DNA of 64,000 bases from Chryseobacterium sp. Leaf405. GTDB lineage: Bacteria; Bacteroidota; Bacteroidia; Flavobacteriales; Weeksellaceae. The translations under genes were made by a program, and so were the position numbers. A model generated the notes under the pieces. That model had not been told where the DNA came from and did no database searches. It worked only from the letters and a program-made list of their open reading frames with translations. Positions within the stretch are counted from its first letter, which is position 1. Each line of letters starts with the position of its first letter. The stretch spans positions 1-64,000 of the forward strand of contig NZ_LMQN01000015.1 of assembly GCF_001425355.1 (NCBI RefSeq). The letters are read 5' to 3'. Below, one piece after another: positions 17,239 through 26,400 of the stretch.

Positions 17239-18261
17239 TTATTTGATCGCAACTTCATAGATTTTCGACCAGTTTTTACCCGTCACCAACATATTTTCGC
17301 CTTTAAAAGCAATTCCGTTCAGTACATCATCACTTCCTTTTGTATTTTTTTTTGCAATTTCTGTAAAGTCAAATGTTCCGACAACTTCTCCGTTGGCAGG
17401 ATTAATTTTCAGAATAATCGGTTTTTGCCAAACGTTTGCGTAGATAAATCCGTTATGAAATTCAAGCTCATTTAATTGATCGTAAATCTGAGAACTTCCC
17501 GCGACGGCAATATATTTAATTAACTTTGAAGGGTCATTTACATCAAGAAAATATAGTAATTTACTTCCGTCTGAAGCGATCAGGTTTTTTCCGTCATACG
17601 TTAATCCCCAACCTTCTCCCAACACATTAGGATAGGCAAATTCAGATAACAATTTTAATGAACTTTTATCATAAATGTAACCTTTTTTACTTTGCCAAGT
17701 CAGTTGATACACTTTATCACCAGCAATCGTACTTCCTTCAGAAAAATCTTCCTGAGGCTGTTTTGTTGAAGCCAGAGGAGTTGTGGTTCCCAATGTATAT
17801 TTTAGAATCTGAGAAGATCCGTTTTGTCCGTCACTTTCATAAATAGTATTCCCTTCGATCTGAAAACCTTGTACGAAATTTTTAGGATCGTGAGGATATT
17901 CTGCCACAATTTCGTAGTTAATTTTCTGTTCAGGATTTTTAGCAAAAACATTGATGGTCGCATCCTGAGTTAATGTTTCACCTCCTTTTGTTTTGATATT
18001 GAAAGTAACAGCATTGTCACCTAATGTAAAGAACTTAGGATTGATAGTTAATTCAGAAGTTTCTTTGTCTCCAAAGCTGATGGAGATGCTTTCCGCATCA
18101 TCTGTTACTTCTTTTGGCAACGTCAGTTTATCTCCGAAATGATACCCTTTCTCCGTCATTGAATTGTTATAATCTGCCAAAGAATCCAAAACTTTTTTAT
18201 CGTTCTTACAAGCTACCAACAACAAAACTACTGCAAAACCTGCTATTATATTTTTTTTCAT
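17239..18261 (-). CDS. Glutaminyl-peptide cyclotransferase-like lipoprotein, copy 1
   Basis: 340 residues from the ATG at 18261. A further in-frame ATG lies at 18285, but the -7 box at 18283-18290 would overlap it, and the paralogue aligns from the inner start. Lipobox LLLVAC (Cys18). Same layout as its neighbour: Ig-like N-terminal domain, then the PF05096 propeller with EYPHDPKNFVQGF, SEGSTIAGDKVYQLTW, LGEGWGLTYDGKNLIASDGS and DDVLNGIAFKGENMLVTGKN. It keeps the family residues better than copy 2 and is probably the functional cyclotransferase. Confidence 0.87.
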   Translation of the reverse strand: MKKNIIAGFAVVLLLVACKNDKKVLDSLADYNNSMTEKGYHFGDKLTLPKEVTDDAESISISFGDKETSELTINPKFFTLGDNAVTFNIKTKGGETLTQDATINVFAKNPEQKINYEIVAEYPHDPKNFVQGFQIEGNTIYESDGQNGSSQILKYTLGTTTPLASTKQPQEDFSEGSTIAGDKVYQLTWQSKKGYIYDKSSLKLLSEFAYPNVLGEGWGLTYDGKNLIASDGSKLLYFLDVNDPSKLIKYIAVAGSSQIYDQLNELEFHNGFIYANVWQKPIILKINPANGEVVGTFDFTEIAKKNTKGSDDVLNGIAFKGENMLVTGKNWSKIYEVAIK

Positions 18262-18282
18262 TGAATTTCTAAATATTTTCAT

Positions 18283-18290
18283 CAAAATTA
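18283..18290 (-). promoter_or_regulatory. -7 box for the cyclotransferase pair
   Basis: Minus-strand TAATTTTG matches TAnnTTTG and lies 21 bases before the ATG at 18261. It supports that start over the one at 18285. Confidence 0.5.
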
Positions 18291-18367
18291 GGAAAATTTA
18301 TTCCTCTGTACTAATTTGACCGATATGTTGACCAAATTGTAATATGTAACCAATAATAGATTTAAAA

Positions 18368-18805
18368 TTAAATATCATTTTCCTTTTCAAGATATGATTT
18401 CAGACTTTTACCGATAATCTCATGCCAGCCTTCTTCAAAAGCTTCTTCAGAAAAACTTTCCCCTAAATCCTGTAAGTTTTCAATTTCATCATGAATTAAT
18501 CTTATCAAGACTTCTTTTTCATCAGTTTGAAGTTCCCAGCTTACCAATGTTTTTCCTTTTGATAATTCGGGATAATACCATGTGTGTTTCAGTTTCTGAT
18601 TCGGGATTATTTCTAAAATCTGTGCCTGATGATGATATTTTTTTTCCTCTCCCGGTTCGTAGAAATTAAATATTTCAAAAAGCCCTAATTTAAAATCAGG
18701 AATATCGAAATACCAGTTTTTCATTTCATCTTTGTCGGTTAATGCATTCCATACTTTTTCGACAGGTGCATTTACCTTGTACTGTATGATAATTGGGTCA
18801 TTCAT
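18368..18805 (-). CDS. SRPBCC (AHSA1-type) domain protein
   Basis: 145 residues, cytoplasmic. Typical START/AHA1 pattern: an N-terminal strand IIQYKVNAPVEKVWNALTD, then MKNWYFD, a central YEPGEEKKYHH..ILEIIPNQKLKHTW, and a C-terminal amphipathic helix EEAFEEGWHEIIGKSLKSYL. The fold binds hydrophobic ligands or assists chaperones; the specific role is unknown. Single gene between the cyclotransferases and the antiporter. Confidence 0.88.
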   Translation of the reverse strand: MNDPIIIQYKVNAPVEKVWNALTDKDEMKNWYFDIPDFKLGLFEIFNFYEPGEEKKYHHQAQILEIIPNQKLKHTWYYPELSKGKTLVSWELQTDEKEVLIRLIHDEIENLQDLGESFSEEAFEEGWHEIIGKSLKSYLEKENDI

Positions 18806-18843
18806 ATGTGTTTTTATTAATTTTACTAATGCAAATGTAAAAA

Positions 18844-20457
18844 TTATCCGTGGGAAAATCCGGTAATTTTTGCTTCATCAAAATCCAACTGCATTTCGAT
18901 GGTTCTCATGACGTGATCGTCGAAAATCTTATCCCGTTTCATACGGTGAAGTTCGTTTCTCTGCGCCTGAATAATCTGCCTCATGACATCTTTATTTTCA
19001 TTCATTGCCTTTACATAATCTCCTGTAGAAGCCATACACTGCGCTTTATCTGCCATCATCATCATTTCATTCTGCAGTTTATGTTTTTGATGCTGTACAA
19101 GACTGTTTTTTTCTGCCAACTCTGAAAAATCATTTTCCAGTTTGTTCAGAGCGGTTTCTTTTAACTTTCTCATTAAAATGACTTCCTGTTTTTCTTCTGG
19201 GAGCTCACTTCCTGCGTCATCTACTTTTAGAAATTTTAAAATTGGAGTTAATAATAATCCCTGTCCGACCAAGGTGATCAAAATAATAACGAACGTTACA
19301 AACAGGATGATATTTCGGTGTGGGAAAGCATCGCCGTTTGGTAAAAATGCCGGAATTGATAATGCCGCAGCTAAAGAAACTACTCCCCGCATGGCAGCAA
19401 AACTGATAATAAAAGGTTCTTTCCAATCGGGTTTAGGATTTTTTGCTCTCACTTTTTTCGACAAAAACCAAGGAAAGTACATGATGGCATAACTATAAAA
19501 CAATCTTGTGAAAATAATAGCGCCACCAATCACAATACTATAAAAAATACCTTCTGAAATGGTGTAATCTTTCATCGCCGCAACGACAACCGGTAATTCT
19601 AATCCTATTAAAATGAAAATAATGGTATTCATTAAAAATATCAGAACACTCCAGACATTTCCTGACTGAATTCTTGACGTATGACTTAAATAACAATGCG
19701 AATTATAAGACATCAGCAAACCTCCAACCACAACTGCCAACACTCCGGAAAAATGAAAATGCTCCGCTCCGATGTACATAATGTAAGGAACAATCAGTGT
19801 AATAATGGTGTCGATATTTGAATTGGAAGGAATTAATTTTAATAATTTACCAAACAGAAGTCCAACACCCGCTCCAACTGCAATTCCTCCAATCGCCATA
19901 GTGAAAAAATCCTGTACTGCTTCTCGAAAAATGAATTGTCCGGAAATTACAGCTGCCAAAGCAAATTTAAATACAATTAAACTCGATGCATCGTTAATCA
20001 AACTTTCTCCCTCCAGAATCGTAGTAATTTTTTTCGGAATTTTCATGTGCTTCAATACTGAAGTTGCCGCAACTGCATCTGGTGGAGAATTAACTCCTCC
20101 CAACAAAAATCCCATTGCGACTGTTAAGCCCGGAATAATTGATGAAGAAAGATAAGCAACCACAATGGACGTTAAAAACACTAACCCGAAAGCCATTGAG
20201 AAAATCTGTTTTCTCCATTTATGAAAATCCTGCCATGAAGTAAACCAAGCTGCTTCAAACAAAATCGGCGGAAGGAAAATCAAGAAAACCAAATCAGGCT
20301 CTATTTCAATATTTGGCATTCCCGGAACCAGGCTTATCAATAAACCTGCAATTACAAGGAAAATCGGATAGGCAACTTTCAGTTTTTGTCCTATCATTAC
20401 GAGTATCATTACAGACAACAGTACTGCAATAGATATTATAACATAACTGTGAATCAT
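18844..20457 (-). CDS. Na+/H+ antiporter, CPA1 (NhaP-like) family
   Basis: 537 residues with about 12 membrane segments over residues 5-410 and a charged, probably helical cytoplasmic tail (about 415-537). The CPA1 signatures are GGVNSPPDAVAATSVLKHM (about 120) and TILEGESLINDASSLIVFK (about 145), where the ND pair is central to ion exchange. It would expel Na+ (or K+) in exchange for protons at the inner membrane. Single gene. Confidence 0.92.
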   Translation of the reverse strand: MIHSYVIISIAVLLSVMILVMIGQKLKVAYPIFLVIAGLLISLVPGMPNIEIEPDLVFLIFLPPILFEAAWFTSWQDFHKWRKQIFSMAFGLVFLTSIVVAYLSSSIIPGLTVAMGFLLGGVNSPPDAVAATSVLKHMKIPKKITTILEGESLINDASSLIVFKFALAAVISGQFIFREAVQDFFTMAIGGIAVGAGVGLLFGKLLKLIPSNSNIDTIITLIVPYIMYIGAEHFHFSGVLAVVVGGLLMSYNSHCYLSHTSRIQSGNVWSVLIFLMNTIIFILIGLELPVVVAAMKDYTISEGIFYSIVIGGAIIFTRLFYSYAIMYFPWFLSKKVRAKNPKPDWKEPFIISFAAMRGVVSLAAALSIPAFLPNGDAFPHRNIILFVTFVIILITLVGQGLLLTPILKFLKVDDAGSELPEEKQEVILMRKLKETALNKLENDFSELAEKNSLVQHQKHKLQNEMMMMADKAQCMASTGDYVKAMNENKDVMRQIIQAQRNELHRMKRDKIFDDHVMRTIEMQLDFDEAKITGFSHG

Positions 20458-20519
20458 TATTATTACTTTTAAAATACTTGATTATTTAAGATTTCTTTTA
20501 TTTAGTTATTAGTTGTTTA

Positions 20520-20540
20520 AAATCCATTAAAATGGGATTT
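20520..20540 (-). terminator. Weak hairpin after the DUF2490 gene
   Basis: AAATCCAT (20520-20527) can pair with ATGGGATTT (20532-20540) with one bulge. The T-run is longer in the plus direction (TTTTTTT). Directionality is uncertain. Confidence 0.35.
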
Positions 20541-20542
20541 TT

Positions 20543-21220
20543 TTAATTTTTTGTAAACGGAATATTATTATAAAAACCAATCTGAATCTGTCCGCGGTTT
20601 CTATTTTCCTGAATCTGATTCATATACCCCGCTTCAATTCTCATATTTTTATTAATCATATATCCTAATGCTCCGTAGACTCGGTTTCTATCGAAAGTCG
20701 GACTGTTTAAATGGAGAAAAATCTCATTATAAACAGAACCATAAAATGTTTTTGGCAACATTTCTTTGTTATTGATTGGAATATTAACGCCCAACAAATA
20801 ACGAAACCTCATCCTGAAATCATCTTCTAAAAAGCGTTCCTCTAATCTGTAACGATGCTGAAGATAAAAACGCCCGAATTTCTGTTTTGTAATATACTGC
20901 TGGAAAATACGATGCTCAATGTTTTCAGTTTTTTCACCTTTTACGTAAGGCCGACTTAATATAAAACCATAACCTAATAAAATGTTGTTATTATTTTCCG
21001 TTAAATCATATCCAATTCCGGTACGGATTAAAAGTTGTTCCAAGTCTCCAATTCCATCAAAATTTCTATACTGAATTTCGTTATGAAAATTTAGTTTCTT
21101 GCTAATCTTATTGTTTCCGAAATACATATACCAAGCTCCCAAATCGTTTTCCTGAGCCTGTAAAAATGTTGCACCTAAAGTAAAAATGCTCAAAGCCACC
21201 TTCGTAAAAATCCTTTTCAT
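20543..21220 (-). CDS. DUF2490 family secreted protein, probable outer membrane beta-barrel
   Basis: 225 residues from the ATG at 21220, chosen because MKRIFTKVALSIFTLGATFLQAQ is a signal peptide; an ATG at 21253 would add 11 polar residues. The mature part has alternating strands (WYMYFGNNKISKKLNFHNEI, LLGYGFILSRPYV, RFYLQHRYRLEERFL), as in DUF2490. It ends with NIPFTKN after a strand, which fits a small outer-membrane barrel. Function unknown. Confidence 0.85.
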   Translation of the reverse strand: MKRIFTKVALSIFTLGATFLQAQENDLGAWYMYFGNNKISKKLNFHNEIQYRNFDGIGDLEQLLIRTGIGYDLTENNNNILLGYGFILSRPYVKGEKTENIEHRIFQQYITKQKFGRFYLQHRYRLEERFLEDDFRMRFRYLLGVNIPINNKEMLPKTFYGSVYNEIFLHLNSPTFDRNRVYGALGYMINKNMRIEAGYMNQIQENRNRGQIQIGFYNNIPFTKN

Positions 21221-21353
21221 AGTTTTATTAGTATTATCTATCGTTTTCAACAAATTTAATACTTTAAATCAATAATAACAAAATCTCTATATTAGAAAAA
21301 TCAATCCTCTTATTTGTAAATCAGCTTTTTAGAATTATTATTAGATTTCAATT

Positions 21354-21380
21354 AAAAAAACCGACAGAATTCTGCCGGTT
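21354..21380 (-). terminator. Terminator of the VOC/DUF1569 operon
   Basis: AACCG-CAGAATTCTG-CGGTT (21359-21380) forms a nearly perfect hairpin. On the minus strand it is followed by TTTTTTT. It lies 9 bases after the stop at 21389. Confidence 0.85.
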
Positions 21381-21388
21381 ATGTAAAA

Positions 21389-21838
21389 TTAAGGATGTTG
21401 CTCCATTTTTGCAGGATCATCGTAATTTACCATCCAGTTGATTCCGAATTTATCGGTAAACATTCCGAAGTAAGCTCCCCAAAATGTATCTTCTAACGGC
21501 ATTGTAACCATACCGCCCGCAGAAAGTCCGTTGAATAACGTATCGGCTTCTTCCTTAGAATCTGTATTAATAGAAACCGCAATATTATTTCCCTGCTTGA
21601 AGTGAGAAGCCCACTCTCCGCCTGTATCGCTTCCCATTAAAACCGTTTCTTTAGAAATCGGAAGAGAAACGTGCATAATTTTGTCCTTATCATCCTCTGA
21701 AGTTTCTTTGCCTTCCATCGGAGGCATTTCACCAAAAGTTCCAATGTAAGGATATTCTCCGCCAAAAACAGATTTGTAAAAATCAAAAGCTTCTCTGCAG
21801 TTTCCGTTGAATGTTAAATAAGCGTTTACTGATGCCAT
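21389..21838 (-). CDS. VOC family protein (PhnB-like)
   Basis: 149 residues, cytoplasmic. PhnB/glyoxalase-like features: YLTFNGNCREAFDFYKSVFG at the N-terminus, KDKIMHVSLPI, and a C-terminal DTFWGAYFGMFTDKFGINWM. These proteins share the vicinal-oxygen-chelate fold; the PhnB subgroup has no settled reaction. Last gene of a four-gene minus-strand operon that starts at 23215. Confidence 0.9.
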   Translation of the reverse strand: MASVNAYLTFNGNCREAFDFYKSVFGGEYPYIGTFGEMPPMEGKETSEDDKDKIMHVSLPISKETVLMGSDTGGEWASHFKQGNNIAVSINTDSKEEADTLFNGLSAGGMVTMPLEDTFWGAYFGMFTDKFGINWMVNYDDPAKMEQHP

Positions 21839-21882
21839 AGTTTTGTTTTTATTTAAAGTTTAGTTTTAATTTTGATATCATA

Positions 21883-22254
21883 TTATCTGTGCTGATCGAT
21901 CAAAATCATATTTCCATCCGGATCTTTAAGATAAATATGCTCTGGACCGGAAGTTGATTCATCGGCACTTTTCTCTATTTCGATACCTTGCTCTTTTAAT
22001 TTTTTCTGAATATCGCGCACATCATCAAAAGATTCAAGGTTCTGTGCATCCTGATCCCAGCCGGGATTGAAGGTTAACATATTCCCGTCGAACATCGCTT
22101 TGAAAAGCCCGATAATATGATCTCCGTTTTTCATGATCAGATAATTATGTTCCATATTTCCTGCCATTTGGCTGAATCCCAGTTTCTCATAAAAGTCTTT
22201 TGATTTCTGAAGATCTTTTACACTCAAACTGATTGAAAATGCACCTAATTTCAT
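21883..22254 (-). CDS. VOC family protein (glyoxalase/bleomycin resistance-like)
   Basis: 123 residues. SISLSVKDLQKSKDFYEKLG at the N-terminus and GPEHIYLKDPDGNMILIDQ at the C-terminus are the two halves of a VOC domain; the latter includes the usual metal-side DPDGN. A second VOC gene follows after 44 bases, and the secreted-protein gene precedes it by 15 bases. The substrate cannot be read. Confidence 0.9.
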   Translation of the reverse strand: MKLGAFSISLSVKDLQKSKDFYEKLGFSQMAGNMEHNYLIMKNGDHIIGLFKAMFDGNMLTFNPGWDQDAQNLESFDDVRDIQKKLKEQGIEIEKSADESTSGPEHIYLKDPDGNMILIDQHR

Positions 22255-22269
22255 ATTCTTAATCTGTAA

Positions 22270-22740
22270 TTATTGATTTTTTATCCTTGTTTTAAAATCC
22301 AGCGTTCCGTCGTAGCTTTTCCAGTCGCCTGTTAATTCTATCTGTTGAGATTCTACTTTTTCTTCCGTTTTATTCCATTTAAAAGTATACATAAATTTCC
22401 CTTTAAAAAGTCCGGAATGTTTGCCTTTATTTTCTTCGGCTAATTCATATTCGCCATACACAACTCCTTTCTTCTTGGTATTTCTGTATTTAGTTATGGT
22501 CATTTTGCCTTCAAACTTAGTATAATTTTTATCTACAAGTGTGTATCCTGAAACGAAATATTCCTGATCATTTTTCTTATTCTGTTCCGAAAGATTAATT
22601 TTAAGTTTAATTTCCTGATTTTTATTTCCGATTGTTCCAGTGTAAGCCTTGCTGTCGTTAAGCCAAATATTCGAGATGTTGGGCATCTGGGCAAAAACGA
22701 AATTGGAAATAAGAACGAAGGCTAATAAAAGTTTTTTCAT
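22270..22740 (-). CDS. Secreted protein of unknown function
   Basis: 156 residues with signal peptide MKKLLLAFVLISNFVFAQ. The mature part is a lysine-rich beta domain (SKAYTGTIGNKNQEIKLKIN, YFVSGYTLVDKNYTKFEGKM, TGDWKSYDGTLDFKTRI) that looks like a lipocalin- or META-like small barrel. I do not recognise the family. Third position in the four-gene operon; spacing of 15 and 19 bases to its neighbours. Confidence 0.75.
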   Translation of the reverse strand: MKKLLLAFVLISNFVFAQMPNISNIWLNDSKAYTGTIGNKNQEIKLKINLSEQNKKNDQEYFVSGYTLVDKNYTKFEGKMTITKYRNTKKKGVVYGEYELAEENKGKHSGLFKGKFMYTFKWNKTEEKVESQQIELTGDWKSYDGTLDFKTRIKNQ

Positions 22741-22759
22741 ATCTGTTTTGTTTAAATAT

Positions 22760-23215
22760 TTATACTCCGAATTGTGAAAGGTGATGATTCAGATGTTTTG
22801 CAAACATATTGTTCCATTCCTGAGCTTTTAATTTCCCGAAAGAAAAAGATTCTTTGCCTTCGAAAGCCGAAGTTCCGAGTTGCTGTGTTTTCTGAATAAA
22901 CCCAACCAATCTCTTCTTTTCCTCTTCAAAATTCTTTCTGTCTGCAATAATAAACTGAGGTGCTGTCGGTCCGTTCTGGGCATACGCTTTTTCGCCCACC
23001 ACTTTAGATTTCACAAATGATTTTAAAATAAATTTCGCAATGGCTCCCGGTTTTTTATGCTTTTCGGGTTCATAAACCATTTCATAAGATACATTACAGT
23101 GCGCCAACATCTGATCAACCATCATTTTGCCCCACAAACCCTGTGTTTCAGGAGTCAGTTTATTAATTCTATCAATGTAATTCTGAGCATCTTTTGTATC
23201 GAATACGTTTTCCAT
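22760..23215 (-). CDS. DUF1569 (DinB-like) family protein
   Basis: 151 residues. First gene of the operon, 21 bases after a -7 box. QGLWGKMMVDQMLAHCNVSY (about 26) and a C-terminal WNNMFAKHLNHHLSQFGV give the helix-bundle histidine pattern of DUF1569, a DinB-like family; the histidines (AHC, KHLNHHL) could bind a metal. Possibly a thiol-dependent transferase, by analogy with DinB/YfiT proteins; this is inference. Confidence 0.85.
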   Translation of the reverse strand: MENVFDTKDAQNYIDRINKLTPETQGLWGKMMVDQMLAHCNVSYEMVYEPEKHKKPGAIAKFILKSFVKSKVVGEKAYAQNGPTAPQFIIADRKNFEEEKKRLVGFIQKTQQLGTSAFEGKESFSFGKLKAQEWNNMFAKHLNHHLSQFGV

Positions 23216-23237
23216 AGCTTATCTAAATGTTAAAAAA

Positions 23238-23245
23238 CAAATATA
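23238..23245 (-). promoter_or_regulatory. Candidate -7 box of the DUF1569/VOC operon
   Basis: Minus-strand TATATTTG matches TAnnTTTG, 22 bases before the ATG at 23215. No clear -33 box. Confidence 0.4.
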
Positions 23246-23346
23246 TCAGATAAATTTAAATTATGAATTATTAAATATCATTTAGATGTTAAATTCACAT
23301 TCAAAGTTATCATTATTCACTTTTCTTAATGTCTTATTTTAACTCC

Positions 23347-23376
23347 AAAAAAACTCTCCAACAAGTTGAAGAGTTT
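23347..23376 (-). terminator. Terminator of the alpha-2-macroglobulin pair
   Basis: AAACTCT-CAAC (23351-23362) pairs with GTTG-AGAGTTT (23365-23376). On the minus strand a T-run (TTTTTTT) follows. It lies 25 bases after the stop at 23402. Confidence 0.8.
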
Positions 23377-23401
23377 TAATTTAAAAATTATAGAAGTCTC
23401 A

Positions 23402-26400
23402 TTATTCCGAAATCTGAACATTCGTTCCTTTCGTGTGTGCATTCATCTGTGGCGCATAATAATTCTGAATTGTCGTAATTCCGTTTGAGAATTTTCCGGA
23501 TGCATTGGCTACATAATCGTATTCAAAGACATATTTTCCTTTCGGCATATTTTGAATATAAAAATTGGTTGAAGCATCTTTTGTCGATTGATAATATCCC
23601 AGATTATTTTTCCACTGATAGCCAGAAAGCACATCTACAGGCTCAAATCCTGCTGCTCTCATATCTTTAATTTGAATAAATTCCATTGCCCGGTCTGTAT
23701 TTAAAATCATTCGTACGGTTACTTTATCACCTACTTTCAACGGAGTTTCCAAAGATATTTTCTGTAATTCTTCTCCATTTACTGTTTTGATTTTTTTGTA
23801 CAGTTCTTTCGTTACAGAAATATAATTTTCAGAAGATGTAATCTTATCTAAATCTTCATAATACTGCCAGAATAATCCTCCCTGAACAATTCCCACACCA
23901 GGTTTTGTTACGGTAACTGTCGCTAATTTTTTATCAACCACATCAGTTTTTACAGTAGATTTTACATAACCCGTTGCCTGAGTTTCAGGTTTCAATTCTT
24001 TTCCGCCCCAAATGACAATTGCCTTATCGCTGTCTGTGCTCGTCCATGATTTTCCTGAATTTAATATCGTAAAAATCACTTCCGATGTTCCTCGTGAACT
24101 TCCCCAGGAATTCACTTCTTTTTGGGTGATTAACCAGATTTTCATTTCTTCGATGAATTTCTGATCGTTTGGCTTTAATTTGTTGAAAGCCTCCAAAGCT
24201 CCTGCGTGATTCACCACTTTTGAACTGAACCAACCCCAATCATCAAGATTCTGTTTCCAATACACCCCCTGTGTTTTTGAATCTACAGAAGTTTCTTTTA
24301 AATAAGTCATCAACTTATCTGAAACATCTTTTAAGCCATAATCGCTCATCAATAAAGCCGCACGATGAAGTCCGAAGAACGTAAAATCTGTGATTCTTGC
24401 TGTTTTTGCTTTTTGTTTAACCAAAGATTTTAAAGTTGCTCCATTTCCTTTTAACGGATATTGTTTTTCCCAATAATTTCTGGTATCAAGATAGTCCAAC
24501 GTCCAGTTTGTCCAGATATTTTTTTCTTTTACATCCGAATATTTATTGATTTCATTATCTACATATTTCAGCATGTTTGCAATCAATTTATTTTGTTCGG
24601 AGCTTTGATAATCCTTCACATTATCCTTTAACCAAGAATTGATTTTTCCTAAATTTTTCAAGATATATAACGAAGTCGAATACGAGCTTGGATAACCCTG
24701 ATACCAAGAAAATCCACCATCCGGATTCTGCAGTTTTTTGAAATCGTCCCAATCACTCTGAGTAGTATTTCGCATATTATTAATATCAAATAGAAGCGAA
24801 AGTTTCGCCATTTGTTCTGTTTCACTTTTACTTTCCAACACCCAAGGAGTTTCATACAGCAACAATTGTTTCAGTTCCTGATTTTTTTCAAGATTTGAAT
24901 TCAATAATCCTTTATTCTGATATTCCTCAAATACCGTTTTTATTTTCGGATTTGCCTTAAAAATTTCTGAAGCTAAAACATCAGCAAACCATTTGTTAAA
25001 AATAACATCCGCAGAATTATTCTGATCATTTTTAAGACTTGGAAGCGCAAACATAATTTCCCAAATCGGATTCGTGGCCAATTCCAATGTATTTGAAACA
25101 TTGGAAATTGTTGTTGAATTGACATTTTTAAGATTTTCCAGTTCAAAAGTTTTGGTTTCACCTTCTTTCACAAAAATAGGAACTGCATCAGTCACCAACA
25201 TTCTATTAGGTAAAATTGCCACCGCTTTTTGTTCGCCATCGGAATATTGACCGGCTTTTGCCACGACTTTTAAAATAATCGAAGAAACATTGTTCGGAAC
25301 TTTTATTTTCCACGTCAAAGCTGAGTTTCCATTTTCATTTAAATCAAAATTCTGAATACTTGAGATTAAACCAAAATGAGATGAAATATCTTCGTTTGTA
25401 AAAGCATCTAATATTTGTAAGCTTGCCGAACCATTAAGTTTTTTGTTCGTTAAGTTTGATAATTTTGACTGCAAATTCAACTCATCTCCTTCTCTCAAAA
25501 ATCTTGGATAATTCGGCGTTACGGAGAACTCTTTCTGCGTCACCACTTCTTTTTCCAACGTTGCTGCTCTGGCATCTTTTGTATGAGCCAAGAACATTAA
25601 TTTCCACTTCGTCAATGCTTCCGGAGAAGTGAATTCGAAACTTACATTTCCTTCCGAATCGGTTTTTAATTCGGGATAGAAGAAGGCGGTTTCGTTGAGG
25701 TTTTGACGGATGGTGACTTTGCTTAAATCACTTTCCGGTAGCGGTGGGGTTTCGACTTTAGGAGCTTTTACCGGCTCGGGTACAACATTTTGAATAACTT
25801 CAATCTTATCTTCCTGTTTTGAAACTTTCATCGCCATATTCCTTTTAGCTCCTCCGATTGGAGGCGGCGGCGGAGGTGTATAGGCTGCAGCTTTCACTCC
25901 TTTTTGATTAACAAATCCTGTCGTTGTTAGAAGTGAATTACGCATAAAATACATTTCACCATCAAACCAATCAAAATTAGGAACTTCTATATATTCTTCC
26001 GGCAGATAAGGCAAACTTCTCTCATAAGATTTCTGAAGAAGATTTTGTTTTAAATCGTATGAAGTGACAATCGAATACGGAACGTATAACTGATCCCAAA
26101 TAAAACTATTTTTCGCAAACTTGTCCAGAGATAAATCATACATATTCGCCAGAACTTCTGCATTAATCTTTTCCTTACTATTTCCCAATACTTTTACCGA
26201 CCATTTTTCTTTTGAATTCGGTTCGATTTTATCTCTGAAAGTTACCGTTTCAATTCTTAACGGTTCTTCAGCGTCGCTTATCGGAAGATTTACTGACTGC
26301 GTCTGAATGTCATTGAAAGCAACAACCTGAAACTGAAGATTCAGATTTTTAACATTCTTATCTTTGGGAATATCTGTTGTAAATTCTACAATTCCATTTT

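Noticed and set aside
18850-20155. Several plus-strand frames opposite the antiporter
   Set aside because: They are antisense shadows of a clearly recognised gene, with low-complexity composition and no start signals; the same applies to other antisense frames across the window.
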